Shown in pieces: positions 46,848 through 57,495 of a stretch of 64,000 bases of DNA; within the stretch, counting starts at the first letter, position 1, and each line of letters begins with the position of its first letter. The notes beneath the pieces are model-generated. The model searched no databases and was not told where the DNA came from. It saw nothing but the letters and a program-made list of their open reading frames with translations. Origin of the DNA: Aquarana catesbeiana (lineage: Eukaryota > Chordata > Amphibia > Anura > Ranidae); assembly GCF_042186555.1 (NCBI RefSeq), contig NC_133330.1:344813165-344877164 (forward strand), in the 5' to 3' direction. The position numbers and the translations under genes were made by a program.

Positions 46848-49800
46848 TAAGTCAGAATCGGAGTCACTCTGCTGACTACCAGTTTCCATATCAGATTCTG
46901 CGGATCCAGGATCAGGGGGCGGACGCCTTTTAGTGGGCGGGTCATCCTCTGAGCCAGTCGCATACTCTTTTCCCACCCTTTTTAATTCCTGCTCCAGTTC
47001 CTGGGCCTCCAGAGAATAGGAACCCACATCCGAATCCGATAACGCTTCATACCTATTGGTGGAAAGTGCCGTACCCACTTCTGGTGCCCCTTTCACTTTT
47101 TTAGCTGACTTCTGCACTAATATCCAGTCACTTTCGGGTTTACGGGTAGACTTATCTTTTTTATTCCTCCTCTTCTGACCAGTGATCTTCACAGAGACAG
47201 GAACTGGAACAGAAGAAGAGTGTGGGGCCGGCTGCTCCTCAGCCTGCTGAACACTGTCCGCCCGCCCAGGAGTAGTCTCCTGGACCTCCGGGACCACCTC
47301 CTCCCTAGTCAATACAGCCCCATTCATTAAGACTTCCTCCTCTAGTTGTTCTGCTGCAGCCAACAATTCATTGTCTGCAGATTCCCCATCCTTATTATGG
47401 AAGGCCTCCGGGCAATCCCTATGGAAATGGCCAAGCCCACCACACAGATTGCACTTAACCTTCTCACAGGTAGAACTGATGTGGCCAACCTCCCCACAAA
47501 GATTACACTTCAGGATCGTACAAACATTCGCCACATGGCCAGATTTACCACATTTATAACATAACCTGGGCTGACCTGCATAGAAGCAAACTCCTCTCTC
47601 CCGCCCAATGAAAAAAGAGTTTGGCAGGTGATGGGTAACATTGTTACTTTGCCTCAACTTAACAAGAACCCTCCAACCACCTGTCCAGATCCCATCACTG
47701 TCTTTAGTTTTTGTCAACTCAGAAACCATTTCACAATGTCTTCTGAGCCAGATGACAACATCCTGGGGGGGCACAGACTCATTCCAGAACATGATGGTAA
47801 CATTTGCTGTGTCAGGTTTGGAGATGGGAATAAAGATGAAATTCCTCCAACCCTCTTTGTCCCGCAAACCACTGAAACTGGCCCAGAACCTGTCTAAGTC
47901 AGACATGAGCTTAAAGCTGACATCATAACCTTGTCTGTCAGGGAGATTGATGACTGCCAGTATGTCTGCAGGAGCAAACCCCATCTGATGACACAGCAAC
48001 TCCCTTACTACAAACTTCCTATCAGGGAGCTCCTCTCTGGAACCCCTATGCTTCAATCTGACCACATTCCTTCTCTTAAAGGCCTGACCAGTATAATTGT
48101 TACTGGTGGAAAAAGAAGGGGCCCCACGGCTCCAGGCATTCTGAGGAGGGACATGACCAGATGGACCAGCATTCCCTTGTGGAGCAGGTGGTGGATCTAC
48201 CAAAGGGGGGAAATCCTGAGAGTTATTCTGAACTGACTCCTCCATCGCTACATTCGCAGAGCCCTCAGACTGCTGATGACCCCATTCAGATATACCAGCA
48301 TTGATAACATCAGGATTATTCACCACATCAATATTAGTGACATCATCACTGCACCTCATATCATCATTACTAGTTACCCCAGTGTTACTCCCCCCATGAA
48401 CACCAGTCACCCCAGCATGGCTCCCACCATGAACACCAGTCCCCCCAGCATGGCTCCCCACATGAACACCAGTCCCCCCAGCATGGCTCCCCCCAGCATG
48501 GCTCCCCCCAGCATGGCTCCCACCATGAACACCAGTCACCCCAGCATGGCTCCCACCATGAACACCAGTCCCCCCAGCATGGCTCCCACCATGAATACCA
48601 GTCCCCCCAGCATGGCTCCCACCAGGAGTACTAGTGGCAGCAGCACTGTTCTCACAATCCATGTGCTGGGAGTCCACCATGTCACTCCTCTGAGTCTCCT
48701 GTACTGTGAATGTCTGCTGGGTTATACTGATGTTCCCACCACCCTCCAGAGCTGGAAGTCCAGCAGGAGGATCTACTCCAACCTCACTGTCCTCCAGAGG
48801 CTGCACAGTCTTCCCTTCAGGAGACACATGTGGTGGCTGCGTGCGTTGGACCGGATCCCCAGAGTCTGACTCTGTAGAAGACTCAATCCTTCCACTCAAT
48901 CCCGCCTCAAATCGATCACGATTGTGGTACACCTCCGCCACTGGTCCCAGTTCTTCCAGAACAGTATCAATGTCCTTTGACACGCCGGCCAGTTCAATGC
49001 CCAGGGAGTTCAGTTTGCTGTCATATAAAATTTCCTTCTTGGGGTTGGCAGCTTTAAGTCTATAAACACATTCAATCTGCTTCTGGATCTTAGTCTTGGT
49101 TTTTCTCAGGGACTCCATTCTTTTTACCAGGAAAGGAATTCTGTCAGCCAGGTGCAGCGCAGGTTCAGACTTTAACACTTTCTGCTTCGCGGCTGCAGGA
49201 CGCTTGAAATCCTGATCCACCTTCCTATTACCAGTGCTGGTCTGAGGGTCTCTGCTGGGTGTAGATGGTTTCACTGGGGCAGATTGTGGAAAATTATTAC
49301 CACCCTCCTCTTTATTCTGCTGCAACTTAGAGCGCAATGAACGTCTCTGGCTGCTGTCCACCATTACACACTGTTGTAAGTTCTCTTTAATGGTTTTCTG
49401 TTCTAAGGAAGTTCTGGTGTATTTGCGAGGAGTACTGGGAGAAACCGATGTCTCTGCTCCACTCTGAGCTCTATGAGCTGCACTCTGCTGAGCTTGCTGT
49501 GGTTGTAATGGCTGACTGGATTGGATCACGCTTCCAGAACTTGGACTGTACTGGGTGGTATTAGTAAGTTGCTGGACTGAATGAGCCCCACTCTGAGGGG
49601 TTTGCATTGACTGTAATGACTGGCTGGATTGAGTTGCACTTCCAGAGTCTGGACTGTGCTGAGCAATAACAGGTCTCTGAGCAGACTGAGCTGCACTGTG
49701 CTGGGCTTGCAATGGCTGGCTGGATTGGATCACGCTTCCAGAACTTGGACTGTACTGGGTGGTATTAGTAAGTTGCTGGACTGAATGAGCCCCACTCTGA

Positions 49801-50165
49801 GGGGTTCTTTGAGTTGCACTTCCAGTGTTTGGACTGTGCTGAGTGATAATAACATGTCTCTGAACAGACTGAGCTGCACTGTGCTGGGCTTGCTGGGCCT
49901 GCAATGACTGGCTGGACTGAGAACTCTTTTGCTGAATAACATCTCCAGACTTCCTCTTATCAGTATTATGGGTACTTTTCATACAAACATTTCCATGTCT
50001 ACTTACAGTCTCTGCAGATTGCTTCCCATTCCCAGAGCTCTGTCCTCCGGCTTCACCACCAACCACAGCTTCACCTGACAGTCCTTGTGTAGGCCGGAAA
50101 GCCTGGGACTCTCCTGAGAGAGATCCCCGCCCAGGGGAGCCCAACCCTGGGCTTGTACCAGACAT
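46845..50165 (-). CDS. LINE ORF1: gag-like nucleic-acid-binding protein, intact
   Basis: An uninterrupted 1106-codon frame, long for an L1-group ORF1. Residues about 60-240 are Gln/Ser-rich with internal duplication (the block TPQSGAHSVQQLTNTTQ occurs twice). A basic, helical segment lies near 330-410. Residues about 510-592 are a run of GGSHAGGTGVH-type repeats. Residues about 690-850 are a globular gag-like region (KFVVRELLCHQMGFAPADI). Three CCHC knuckles occupy 869-918 (CYKCGKSGHVANVC and two more), and the C-terminus has Lys-rich patches and an acidic tail (SDSDSDL). The knuckles should bind the element RNA to form the ribonucleoprotein used in retrotransposition. The start ATG at 50165 is the first in frame, 52 bp from the element end. 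No break is visible, which suggests recent insertion. Confidence 0.93.
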   Translation of the reverse strand: MSGTSPGLGSPGRGSLSGESQAFRPTQGLSGEAVVGGEAGGQSSGNGKQSAETVSRHGNVCMKSTHNTDKRKSGDVIQQKSSQSSQSLQAQQAQHSAAQSVQRHVIITQHSPNTGSATQRTPQSGAHSVQQLTNTTQYSPSSGSVIQSSQPLQAQHSAAQSAQRPVIAQHSPDSGSATQSSQSLQSMQTPQSGAHSVQQLTNTTQYSPSSGSVIQSSQPLQPQQAQQSAAHRAQSGAETSVSPSTPRKYTRTSLEQKTIKENLQQCVMVDSSQRRSLRSKLQQNKEEGGNNFPQSAPVKPSTPSRDPQTSTGNRKVDQDFKRPAAAKQKVLKSEPALHLADRIPFLVKRMESLRKTKTKIQKQIECVYRLKAANPKKEILYDSKLNSLGIELAGVSKDIDTVLEELGPVAEVYHNRDRFEAGLSGRIESSTESDSGDPVQRTQPPHVSPEGKTVQPLEDSEVGVDPPAGLPALEGGGNISITQQTFTVQETQRSDMVDSQHMDCENSAAATSTPGGSHAGGTGIHGGSHAGGTGVHGGSHAGVTGVHGGSHAGGSHAGGSHAGGTGVHVGSHAGGTGVHGGSHAGVTGVHGGSNTGVTSNDDMRCSDDVTNIDVVNNPDVINAGISEWGHQQSEGSANVAMEESVQNNSQDFPPLVDPPPAPQGNAGPSGHVPPQNAWSRGAPSFSTSNNYTGQAFKRRNVVRLKHRGSREELPDRKFVVRELLCHQMGFAPADILAVINLPDRQGYDVSFKLMSDLDRFWASFSGLRDKEGWRNFIFIPISKPDTANVTIMFWNESVPPQDVVIWLRRHCEMVSELTKTKDSDGIWTGGWRVLVKLRQSNNVTHHLPNSFFIGRERGVCFYAGQPRLCYKCGKSGHVANVCTILKCNLCGEVGHISSTCEKVKCNLCGGLGHFHRDCPEAFHNKDGESADNELLAAAEQLEEEVLMNGAVLTREEVVPEVQETTPGRADSVQQAEEQPAPHSSSVPVPVSVKITGQKRRNKKDKSTRKPESDWILVQKSAKKVKGAPEVGTALSTNRYEALSDSDVGSYSLEAQELEQELKRVGKEYATGSEDDPPTKRRPPPDPGSAESDMETGSQQSDSDSDL
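48391..48632 (-). repeat. In-frame coding minisatellite inside LINE ORF1
   Basis: About eight units of 33 bp (GGSHAGGTGVH) with three 15-bp short units (GGSHA) in the middle. All lengths are multiples of three, so the frame is preserved. The plus strand is also open for 197 codons here, which is a shadow. Confidence 0.92.
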
Positions 50166-50217
50166 CAGAGGAGCTCAGCACCACACAGACTTCAGCTGCT
50201 CCACAAGCAGCCACACC

Positions 50218-50660
50218 CTCTGCACAGTACTACTTCTCTTGTCCTGTATGTTGGGTGTAATTCTCGGTATCTGTTCTTATTCTGTATGTATGAACTCTAC
50301 ACAGTACTACTTCCCCTGTCCTGTATGTCGGGTGTAATTCTCGGTATCTGTTCTTATTCTGTATGTATGGACTCTGCACAGTACCACTTCTCTTGTCCTG
50401 TATGTCAGGTGTAAATCTCAGTATCTGTTCTTATTCTGTATGTATGGACTCTGCACAGTACTACTTCTCTTGTCCTGTATGTCGGGTGTAATTCTCAGTA
50501 TCTGTTCTTATTCTGTATGTATGGACTCTGCACAGTACTACTTCTCTTGTCCTGTATGTCGGGTGTAAATCTCAGTATCTGTTCTTATTCTGTATGTATG
50601 GACTCTGCACAGTACTACTTCTCTTGTCCTGTATGTCGGGTGTAATTCTCGGTATCTGTG
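50218..50660. repeat. 77-bp minisatellite, right part (six units)
   Basis: CACAGTAC recurs at 50223, 50300, 50377, 50454, 50531 and 50608, an exact 77-bp period. The first two units reproduce the two unusual units left of the LINE (CTTCCCCTG and TGAACTCTAC variants). Units 3-6 have CTTCTCTTG and GGACTCTGC. The last unit breaks off at 50660. Confidence 0.97.
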
Positions 50661-51449
50661 CTCGGGGATATTGCGGTACACAGGCAGTAGACACGGGTGG
50701 TGTAGACGGTTGGCTGTGTATGGTGTTGGAGTCACGCTCGATGATCTCGGTAATTACTCACAGATGATAAATCGGATTTCATGTGACGGTTCCAGGAAAT
50801 CTGGTTACATAAATGTGTAGATTTCCTTGTTTTGGGGAGAGGATGGAACTCTCAGGACAAGTAATAAGATTTCCTTTTCCGTGTTGCTGTGGATTCCTCC
50901 AGCGTCTTCTTCAAACACCAATCCACCAATCACAGAGCGGATCAGAATTTTAGCCAATTAAAAGTTTACCTAAAGAGCAATGATCAGCCGATCAACCTAA
51001 AGTAGAAGTATAAAGGCAAAGCATTTATTTTTATTTTTTTTTGGATGGAGTAAGGGAGGGTTAGACCCCTCTGTAAGGTTTGCCATTGGGGGGGAGATCT
51101 CCCGTCACTTCCTGTCCCAGAGCCAAAACAGGAAGTGAGAGGAAATCCCTCCAAAGTGGTTGTCACCAGAACTAGTGTCCCCATTGGAAGATTTCCCCTC
51201 GAGTTCCTGTTCTGGTGACAACCTACATTTTGGTATTTTCTTTCACTCTCTGTGATAATGGTAAACAGGAAAAGTAGAGATACAAACCAACAATAAAAAG
51301 AAAACAGACAGGGGGTCTAATCCATCTCCACTCCATGAAAGAGAAAGTTTTGCCTTCCATTATACTTTAACTCGGGTGATTGTCTAACACCATATCTCAG
51401 CCCTGAAGAAGGGGAGATCACTGAGCGCCTGAAATGCGTTGACTCATTA
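50661..51449. other. No gene; repeat R3 fragment
   Basis: 51110-51370 shares CAGGAAGTGAG, AGTGTCCCCATTGGAAGATTT and GGGGGTCTAATCCATCTCCA words with 29480-29690, so it belongs to the same dispersed family. The rest is unremarkable. Confidence 0.6.
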
Positions 51450-51883
51450 ATCCCCCGTACACACGGTCGGATATTCAGACGGAAAATGTGTGATAGGACG
51501 TTGCTGTGGGAAATTCCGACCGTGTGTGGGCTCCATCACACATTTTCCATCGGATTTTCCGACACACAAAGTTTGAGAGCAGGATATAAAATTTTCCGAC
51601 AACAAAATCCGTTGTCGGAAATTCCGATCGTGTGTACACAAATCCGACGGACAAAGTGCCACGCATGCTCAGAATAAATAAAGAGATGAAAGCTATTGGC
51701 TACTGCCCCGTTTATAGTCCCGATGTACGTGTTTTACGTCACCGCGTTCAGAACGATCGAATTTTCCGACAACTTTGTGTGACCGTGTGTATGCAAGACA
51801 AGTTCAAGCCAACATCCCTCTGAAAAAATCCTAGGATTTTGTTGTCGGAATGTCCGATCAATGTCCGACCGTGTGTACGGGCA
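51450..51883. mobile_element. MITE of the TTA family, subfamily a
   Basis: A 434-bp element with left CCCCGTACACACGGTCGG and right CCGACCGTGTGTACGGGCA. Its interior closely matches the element at 927-1354 (AATAAATAAAGAGATGAAAG, CGTGTTTTACGTCACCGCG). The left flank is TTA but the right flank reads TAT, so the duplication is imperfect here. Confidence 0.8.
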
Positions 51884-52244
51884 TATGTCTTCTTGTGATG
51901 AACAAACACCAATAAAAGGGATTTTGAACCCTCATTAGACTTTTTAATACATGGATTCCATTCTCTGGGTCCCCTACATAAAGGGTTCTCTTGTTTCGTT
52001 GAGAGCGGCCACATCGAAATCATTGTGCATTATATAAATCAGACTGACCTTCTTCAATGATGATCAAAAATATCTCCAATACCAGCATGACTTCAAATCA
52101 CTTCAAGTTTATTACAGGATAATGAAGACATATAAAATATTGATATTGGTTACTTATTTATAACATAACACCTTCTCATCAACCCCACCATGGGAGCCCA
52201 TACGAGATCTTACTTTAATCCAATAGTCTTTCCTAACTAGAGTT
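51884..52244. other. No gene recognised
   Basis: Apparently unique sequence between a MITE and a minisatellite. No ORF of note. Confidence 0.5.
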
Positions 52245-53160
52245 CTTTTGGGGTTCTCTTGAGTTCCTCTAGAAGAGTTTTGCAGAGCTCTGGGTTTACT
52301 TCAGAGGGGTTTTGTGAAAGCCTAGGGTTTCTCAAGAGGGATTCCATTGAAGCCTAGGGTTCTGTGGAAATCTGGGGTTTCTCCAGAGGGATTCCATGAA
52401 AGTCTAGGGTTACCTCAGAGAGGTCTTATGCAATTGTAGTGTTTCTCCAGAGGTGGAAGCTTTGGTTCCTGCAACAGGGTTATGTGCAAAATCTAGAAGT
52501 CCTCCATAGGGGGTTCTGTGGAACTCTAGGGTTCCTTCAGAGGGATTCCATTGAAGCCTAGGGTTCTGTGGAAATCTGGGGTTTCTCCAGAAGCGTTTTG
52601 TGGAAGCGTGGGTTCCTCCAGCAGGTTTCTGTGCAAAACCTAGGAGTCCTCTCTAAGGGTTCTGTAGAACTCTAGGGTTCCTCCAGAGGGATTCCATTGA
52701 AGCCTAGGGTTCTGTGGAAATCTGGGGTTTTTCAGAGGGGCTTTGTGGAAACTTTGGTTCCTCCAGCAGGGTTCTTTGCAAAATCTAGGAGTCCTCCCTA
52801 GAGATTCTGTGGAAGTCTAGGGTTCTTCTTGAGGAGTTCTGTGGATGTCTAGGATTCCACCAGATGGATTCCGTGGAAGCATAGGGTTCTGTGGAACCCT
52901 AGGTTTTTTCAGAGGGATTCAGTTGAAGCCTATGGTTCTGTGGAAGTCTATGGTTCTTCCAGAGGGGTTCTGTGGAAGTCTAGGGTTCTTCCTGAGGAGT
53001 TCTGTGAAAGCCTAGGGTTTCTCCAGAGGAATTCAGTGGAAGTCTAGGGTTCTGTGGAAACCTAGGGGACCTCCAGAGGGGTTCTGTGGAAGATTGAGTT
53101 CCTCATGCAGGGTTCTGTGCAAAATCTGGGAGTCCTCCGGAGCGGTTCTGTTCTGGCGCA
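52245..53160. repeat. Degenerate minisatellite, period about 43-45 bp
   Basis: About 20 diverged units built from TCTAGGGTTCCTCCAGAGGG and ATTCTGTGGAAGCCTAGG words, with a higher-order pattern: ATTCCATTGAAGCCTAGGGT recurs at 52340, 52547 and 52690. The degeneracy suggests an older array than those at 54.5 or 56.8 kb. Confidence 0.9.
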
Positions 53161-54514
53161 AAGAGCATCTTTAACCTCTTAGATAAGCAATCACTGACAC
53201 CAATTATCTTTTTATCTTTCTGTATGGGGAGATTCCTCCCAATGGCCATCACACTACCGTTCTGTGACCTGTAGCTATAGTTATTATAAGTTGGGGTCCC
53301 CTTAACCCAGAAAGTAATTTTAAGGGTTCCTCCATATTAAATAGGCTGGGAAAGGCAGATCTAAGGCCATATAAATCTGGATTACTCCTGGTATATACAA
53401 TATGTACACAATGCTAATATTGAATACTTCCATGTGCATCAATACAGGTTCCAAAACCAACCATTGGTCACCACCAGTAGAACCCAACAAGCCAAGTGTT
53501 GGGGTGTGGGGACTATAAGGGGTCCCAATCATGAACTATTAATAGGCTGAATCCAGCCAAAGGGACTGTGATTGGTCAGATACAAGAAGAAGGTTAGTGT
53601 CCCATTGATGAGAGCATGCTCTCCTGATTCTTCCCGCTCTCTCAGCTGATAAACCAATGACCCCCCCTCCCAGTCAGGTGACTCCTGATCAGTGCGGTGC
53701 CCCTGGGGAATATCTCCTATCATCAGCCTTTAATGACTCTCTGAATTTTCCATTTTATTAGGTGACATTAGGCTGAGCTGGTGCCGATGTCTTCTGCAGA
53801 CGAGGTTCTGACAAAAGCCCCTCTGAGCCCCTCTGAGCTCCTCTGCATTATGTAAATGCCCTCCAAGGCCCCCAGGCCGGGACATTACGGACAGTGACAA
53901 TTCTCCTCTACAATGGGAAATTCCAGAATTTCCGCTCTACAGGGGGGATAACTGGAAGATAACATCTATCTGCTTATGTCTTTGTCTACATTTATGAAGA
54001 GAGGTGAGCACATGGAGCGCACCGGCCATTCACTCCCAAATCTCCAGGTGGACGGGCCAGTTCCTAAGAATGTCCCGTATCATCTCTGGAAATCGGCATT
54101 AACATATCCATATACATTCGATGATCGTTAGATAATCTGCTCCCTCTCTGAATCCAGGCAACGTTCACAATGTCTGCGGGATAATTCAGAGGTAAGCCAT
54201 GCCTCCGGTGGATTGGCTGGTCACCATGGCTCTCCCTGTCTATAAACATGCATGCTCGGGTTATAATTATGTTACTGTAACATTTTATGGTATTTATTAC
54301 CGGCCACAGAGATCATCAAAACCCCCCCCCCGACAATGCCTTCATCTGCTATGGCATCTTCATATACTGCAGTCTTATCACTGGGAAGGGAGATTGAGGA
54401 AATGCTTCTTCCTGCTTGCAGCAGACTGATGACATCATCTCAGCCTAGGCAAAGATTCAAGGTTGCAGTTGGGGGTCGAGGAGAACTTTATTACTGACTC
54501 CCAGATAAGTGACC
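53161..54514. other. No gene recognised
   Basis: About 1.35 kb of apparently unique sequence with short frames only (at most 76 codons). CTGAGCCCCTCTGAGCTCCTC near 53821 is a small local duplication. Confidence 0.5.
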
Positions 54515-55632
54515 ACTGATGGTGAGAGAAACCCTCATAATGGGCACAGCGGGCGTACAGACCCAGGAACTCAGCACAGGGATGGTGGGAACCCCTCATA
54601 ATGGGCACAGCGGGTGTACAGACCTGGGAACTCAGCACAGGGATGGTGGGAACCCCTCATAATGGGCACAGCGGGTGTACAGACCTGGGAACTCAGCACA
54701 GGGATGGTGAGAACCCCTCATAATGGGCACAGCGGGTGTACAGACCCGGGAACTCAGTACAGAGATGGTGGGAACCCCTCATAATGGGCACAGCGGGTGT
54801 ACAGACCCGGGAACTCAGTACAGAGATGGTGGGAACCCCTCATAATGGGTACAGCGGGTGTACAGACCCGGGAACTCAGCACAGGGATAGTGGGAACCCC
54901 TCATAATGGGCACAGCGGGTGTACAGACCCGGGAACTCAGTACAGAGATGGTGGGAACCCCTCATAATGGGCACAGCGGGTGTACAGACCCGGGAACTCA
55001 GCACAGGGATGGTGGGAACCCCTCATAATGGGCACAGCGGGTGTACAGACCCGGGAACTCAGCACAGGGATGGTGAGAACCCCTCATAATGGGCACAGCG
55101 GGTGTACAGACCCCGGGAACTCAGTACAGAGATGGTGGGAACCCCTCATAATGGGCACAGCAGGTGTACAGACCTGAGAACTCAGCACAGGGATGGTGGG
55201 AACCCCTCATAATGGGCACAGCGGGTGTACAGACCCGGGAACTCAGCACAGGGATGGTGGGAACTTCTCATAATGGGCACAGCGGGTGTACAGACCCGGG
55301 AACTCCTCATAATGGGCACAGCGGGTGTACAGACCTGGGAACTCAGCACAGGGATGGTGGGAACCCCTCATAATGGGCACAGCGGGTGTACAGACCCGGG
55401 AACTCAGCACAGGGATGGTGAGAACCCCTCATAATGGGCACAGCGGGTGTACAGACCCGGGAACTCAGCACAGGGATGGTGGGAACCCCTCATAATGGGC
55501 ACAGCGGGTGTACAGACCTGAGAACTCAGCACAGGGATGGTGGGAACCCCTCATAATGGGCACAGCGGGTGTGCAGACCCGGGAACTCAGCACAGGGGAT
55601 GGTGGGAACCCCTCATAATGGGCACAGCGGAT
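54515..55632. repeat. 61-bp minisatellite, about 18 units
   Basis: The unit is GGTGGGAACCCCTCATAATG, GGCACAGCGGGTGTACAGAC and CCGGGAACTCAGCACAGGGAT. Variants (CAGTACAGAG for CAGCACAGGG, CCTGGG for CCCGGG) are interspersed. One unit near 55305 lacks the last third (junction GAACTCCTCATAATG). This is a homogeneous, probably recently expanded array. Confidence 0.98.
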
Positions 55633-56466
55633 ACAACAGATACAATAACACCCCCTGCCTCCGTCACCATGGCTCACTTTTTGCTGACCATAAGGAGCAG
55701 TTGGTTGTGTTTGCCTTTCTGCCCCTCCCCCCTCCCCTGGCTGCACTGATAACATGACCTGCTGCTGTCACCACTAATGCGCCACGGTGTGCGCCGTGCA
55801 CATATTCCACCAAATCCCAACAACCAATCGGTGAAGACCTGACACCTGTCAGAGGCATTGCCTGCTTCTGATTGGTTGCTCTGAAGTCAGTAAACATCAT
55901 TGAGAGGGTCAGGTGCTTGTTCCTGGGGGAACTCCGGGGGAAAAAATCATTTGCGATTCATACTGTGGAAAAATAAATACCCCCTCCCCCCCCCCCATTG
56001 TCATGTCACAGCGGATCTTTCCAGAAAAATAGAGTTTGTGATTTTTTCCTGAAGCCGCTCATTCCATGACACTGCGCTGGCGTCCGGAGAATATTTCCAT
56101 CGCCAGAAAACAATGGGCCGCGTCCCGTCACATCGCACTCCGAAGAAGGGCGATTCACTATCATGGCTCTCCGTGTGCGCTGCAGCTGAGAAGGGTGACC
56201 GGCCCTTTAAGAGGAACTCCACCCCCACTACTCAGTATAGAATCAGAAAACATCATTTCATTTTGCTACATTTTACATCTACTTTACATTGTTATCATTT
56301 CATTCTTTGTTTGCTGGAAGAAATATTGAACAAAAATAGTTTTCAGTGCCCGGCCGGGGAGGAGCGGGAGCCCCAATCAGTGACTCTGAAAATAAATCCC
56401 AGGCGTGTCCCAATATACAGGAACAGGGTCACTGGTCAGATAAGCTCCGCCTTTTATTATTAAAAA
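55633..56466. other. No gene recognised
   Basis: Apparently unique, with a C run at 55986-55997. A 116-codon plus frame (56113-56463) has no recognisable feature. Confidence 0.5.
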
Positions 56467-56762
56467 GCCGTCCTTGAGCTCAAGTCAATGACTTTGCCTA
56501 GGCTGAGACAATGTCATCAGTTTGCTGCAGGCAGGAGGAAGCATTTCCTCAGTCCCCCCTCCCCTAGTAATAGGACTGTACATTGTAACTCTGCCTAGGC
56601 TCAGATGATGTCATCAGTCTGCTGCAGGCAGGAGGAAGCATTTCCTCAGTCTCCCCTCCCCTAGTAATAGGACTGTACATTGTAACTCTGCCTAGGCTCA
56701 GATGATGTCATCAGTCTGCTGCAAGCTGGAGGAAGCTGTGGGAGAGACCTGGTGGACACTGC
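56467..56762. repeat. 97-bp tandem repeat, about 2.7 units
   Basis: CTGCCTAGGCTCAGATGATG, TCATCAGTCTGCTGCAGGCA and GGAGGAAGCATTTCCTCAGT recur with a 97-bp spacing. It shares its core with the array at 39594-39925 and the sequence just before it (39541-39593). Confidence 0.93.
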
Positions 56763-56766
56763 AGGC

Positions 56767-57495
56767 TGCCTGTTTAAAACTACAGGAGGGGGCGGAGACA
56801 AGACCAGTCCCCTGCACAAGGAGAGAGAGCAGAGCTGTGGGAGGGGCCCATCAGGCTCCACCCACCACAGAAAACTACAGGAGGGGGCGGAGACAAGACC
56901 AGTCCTCCTGAACAAGGATATAGCAGAGCTGTGGGAGGGGCCCATCAGGCTCCACCCACCACAGAAAACTACAGGAGGGGCGGAGACAAGACCAGTCCTC
57001 CTGAACAAGGATATAGCAGAGCTGTGGGAGGGGCCCATCAGGCTCCACCCACCACAGAAAACTACAGGAGGGGGTGGAGACAAGACCAGTCCCCCTGCAC
57101 AAGGAGAGAGAGCAGAGCTGTGGGAGGGGCCCATCAGGCTCCACCCACCACAGAAAACTACAGGAGGGGGCGGAGACAAGACCAGTCCCCCTGTACAAGG
57201 ATATAGCAGAGCTGTGGGAGGGGCCCATCAGGCTCCACCCACCACAGAAAACTACAGGAGGGGGCGGAGACAAGACCAGTCCCCCTGCACAAGGAGAGAG
57301 AGCAGAGCTGTGGGAGGGGCCCATCAGGCTCCACCCACCACAGAAAACTACAGGAGGGGGCGGAGACAAGACCAGTCCCCCCTGTACAAGGATATAGCAG
57401 AGCTGTGGGAGGGGACCCATCAGGCTCCACACACCACAGAAAACTACAGGAGGGGGTGGAGACAAGACCAGTCCCCCTGCACAAGGAGAGAGGGC
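56767..57495. repeat. 95-bp minisatellite with alternating unit types
   Basis: Eight units with GCGGAGACAAGACCAGTCC, CAGAGCTGTGGGAGGGGCCC, and ATCAGGCTCCACCCACCACA. Unit type A has AAGGAGAGAGAGCAG and type B has AAGGATATAGCAG; the order is A B B A B A B A. Open frames on both strands (285, 196 and 172 codons) are by-products. Confidence 0.97.

Larger units (their letters stand above)
43314..50217 (-). mobile_element. Tx1-clade LINE (L1 group), nearly full length
   Basis: A 6.9-kb non-LTR retrotransposon on the minus strand. The order is a 5' UTR of about 52 bp (50166-50217), ORF1 (gag-like with CCHC knuckles), ORF2 (endonuclease and reverse transcriptase), and a 3' UTR of about 138 bp (43314-43451) that ends without an obvious poly(A) tail. 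Placement in the Tx1 clade of the L1 group rests on the apurinic-type endonuclease, the zinc-knuckle ORF1 and the C-terminal CCHC motif of ORF2; this clade is known from frogs and fish and includes target-specific members. It is inserted in a 77-bp minisatellite. Confidence 0.9.

Noticed and set aside
48276..48869. 197-codon plus-strand frame
   Set aside because: Antisense shadow of the repeat block in LINE ORF1.
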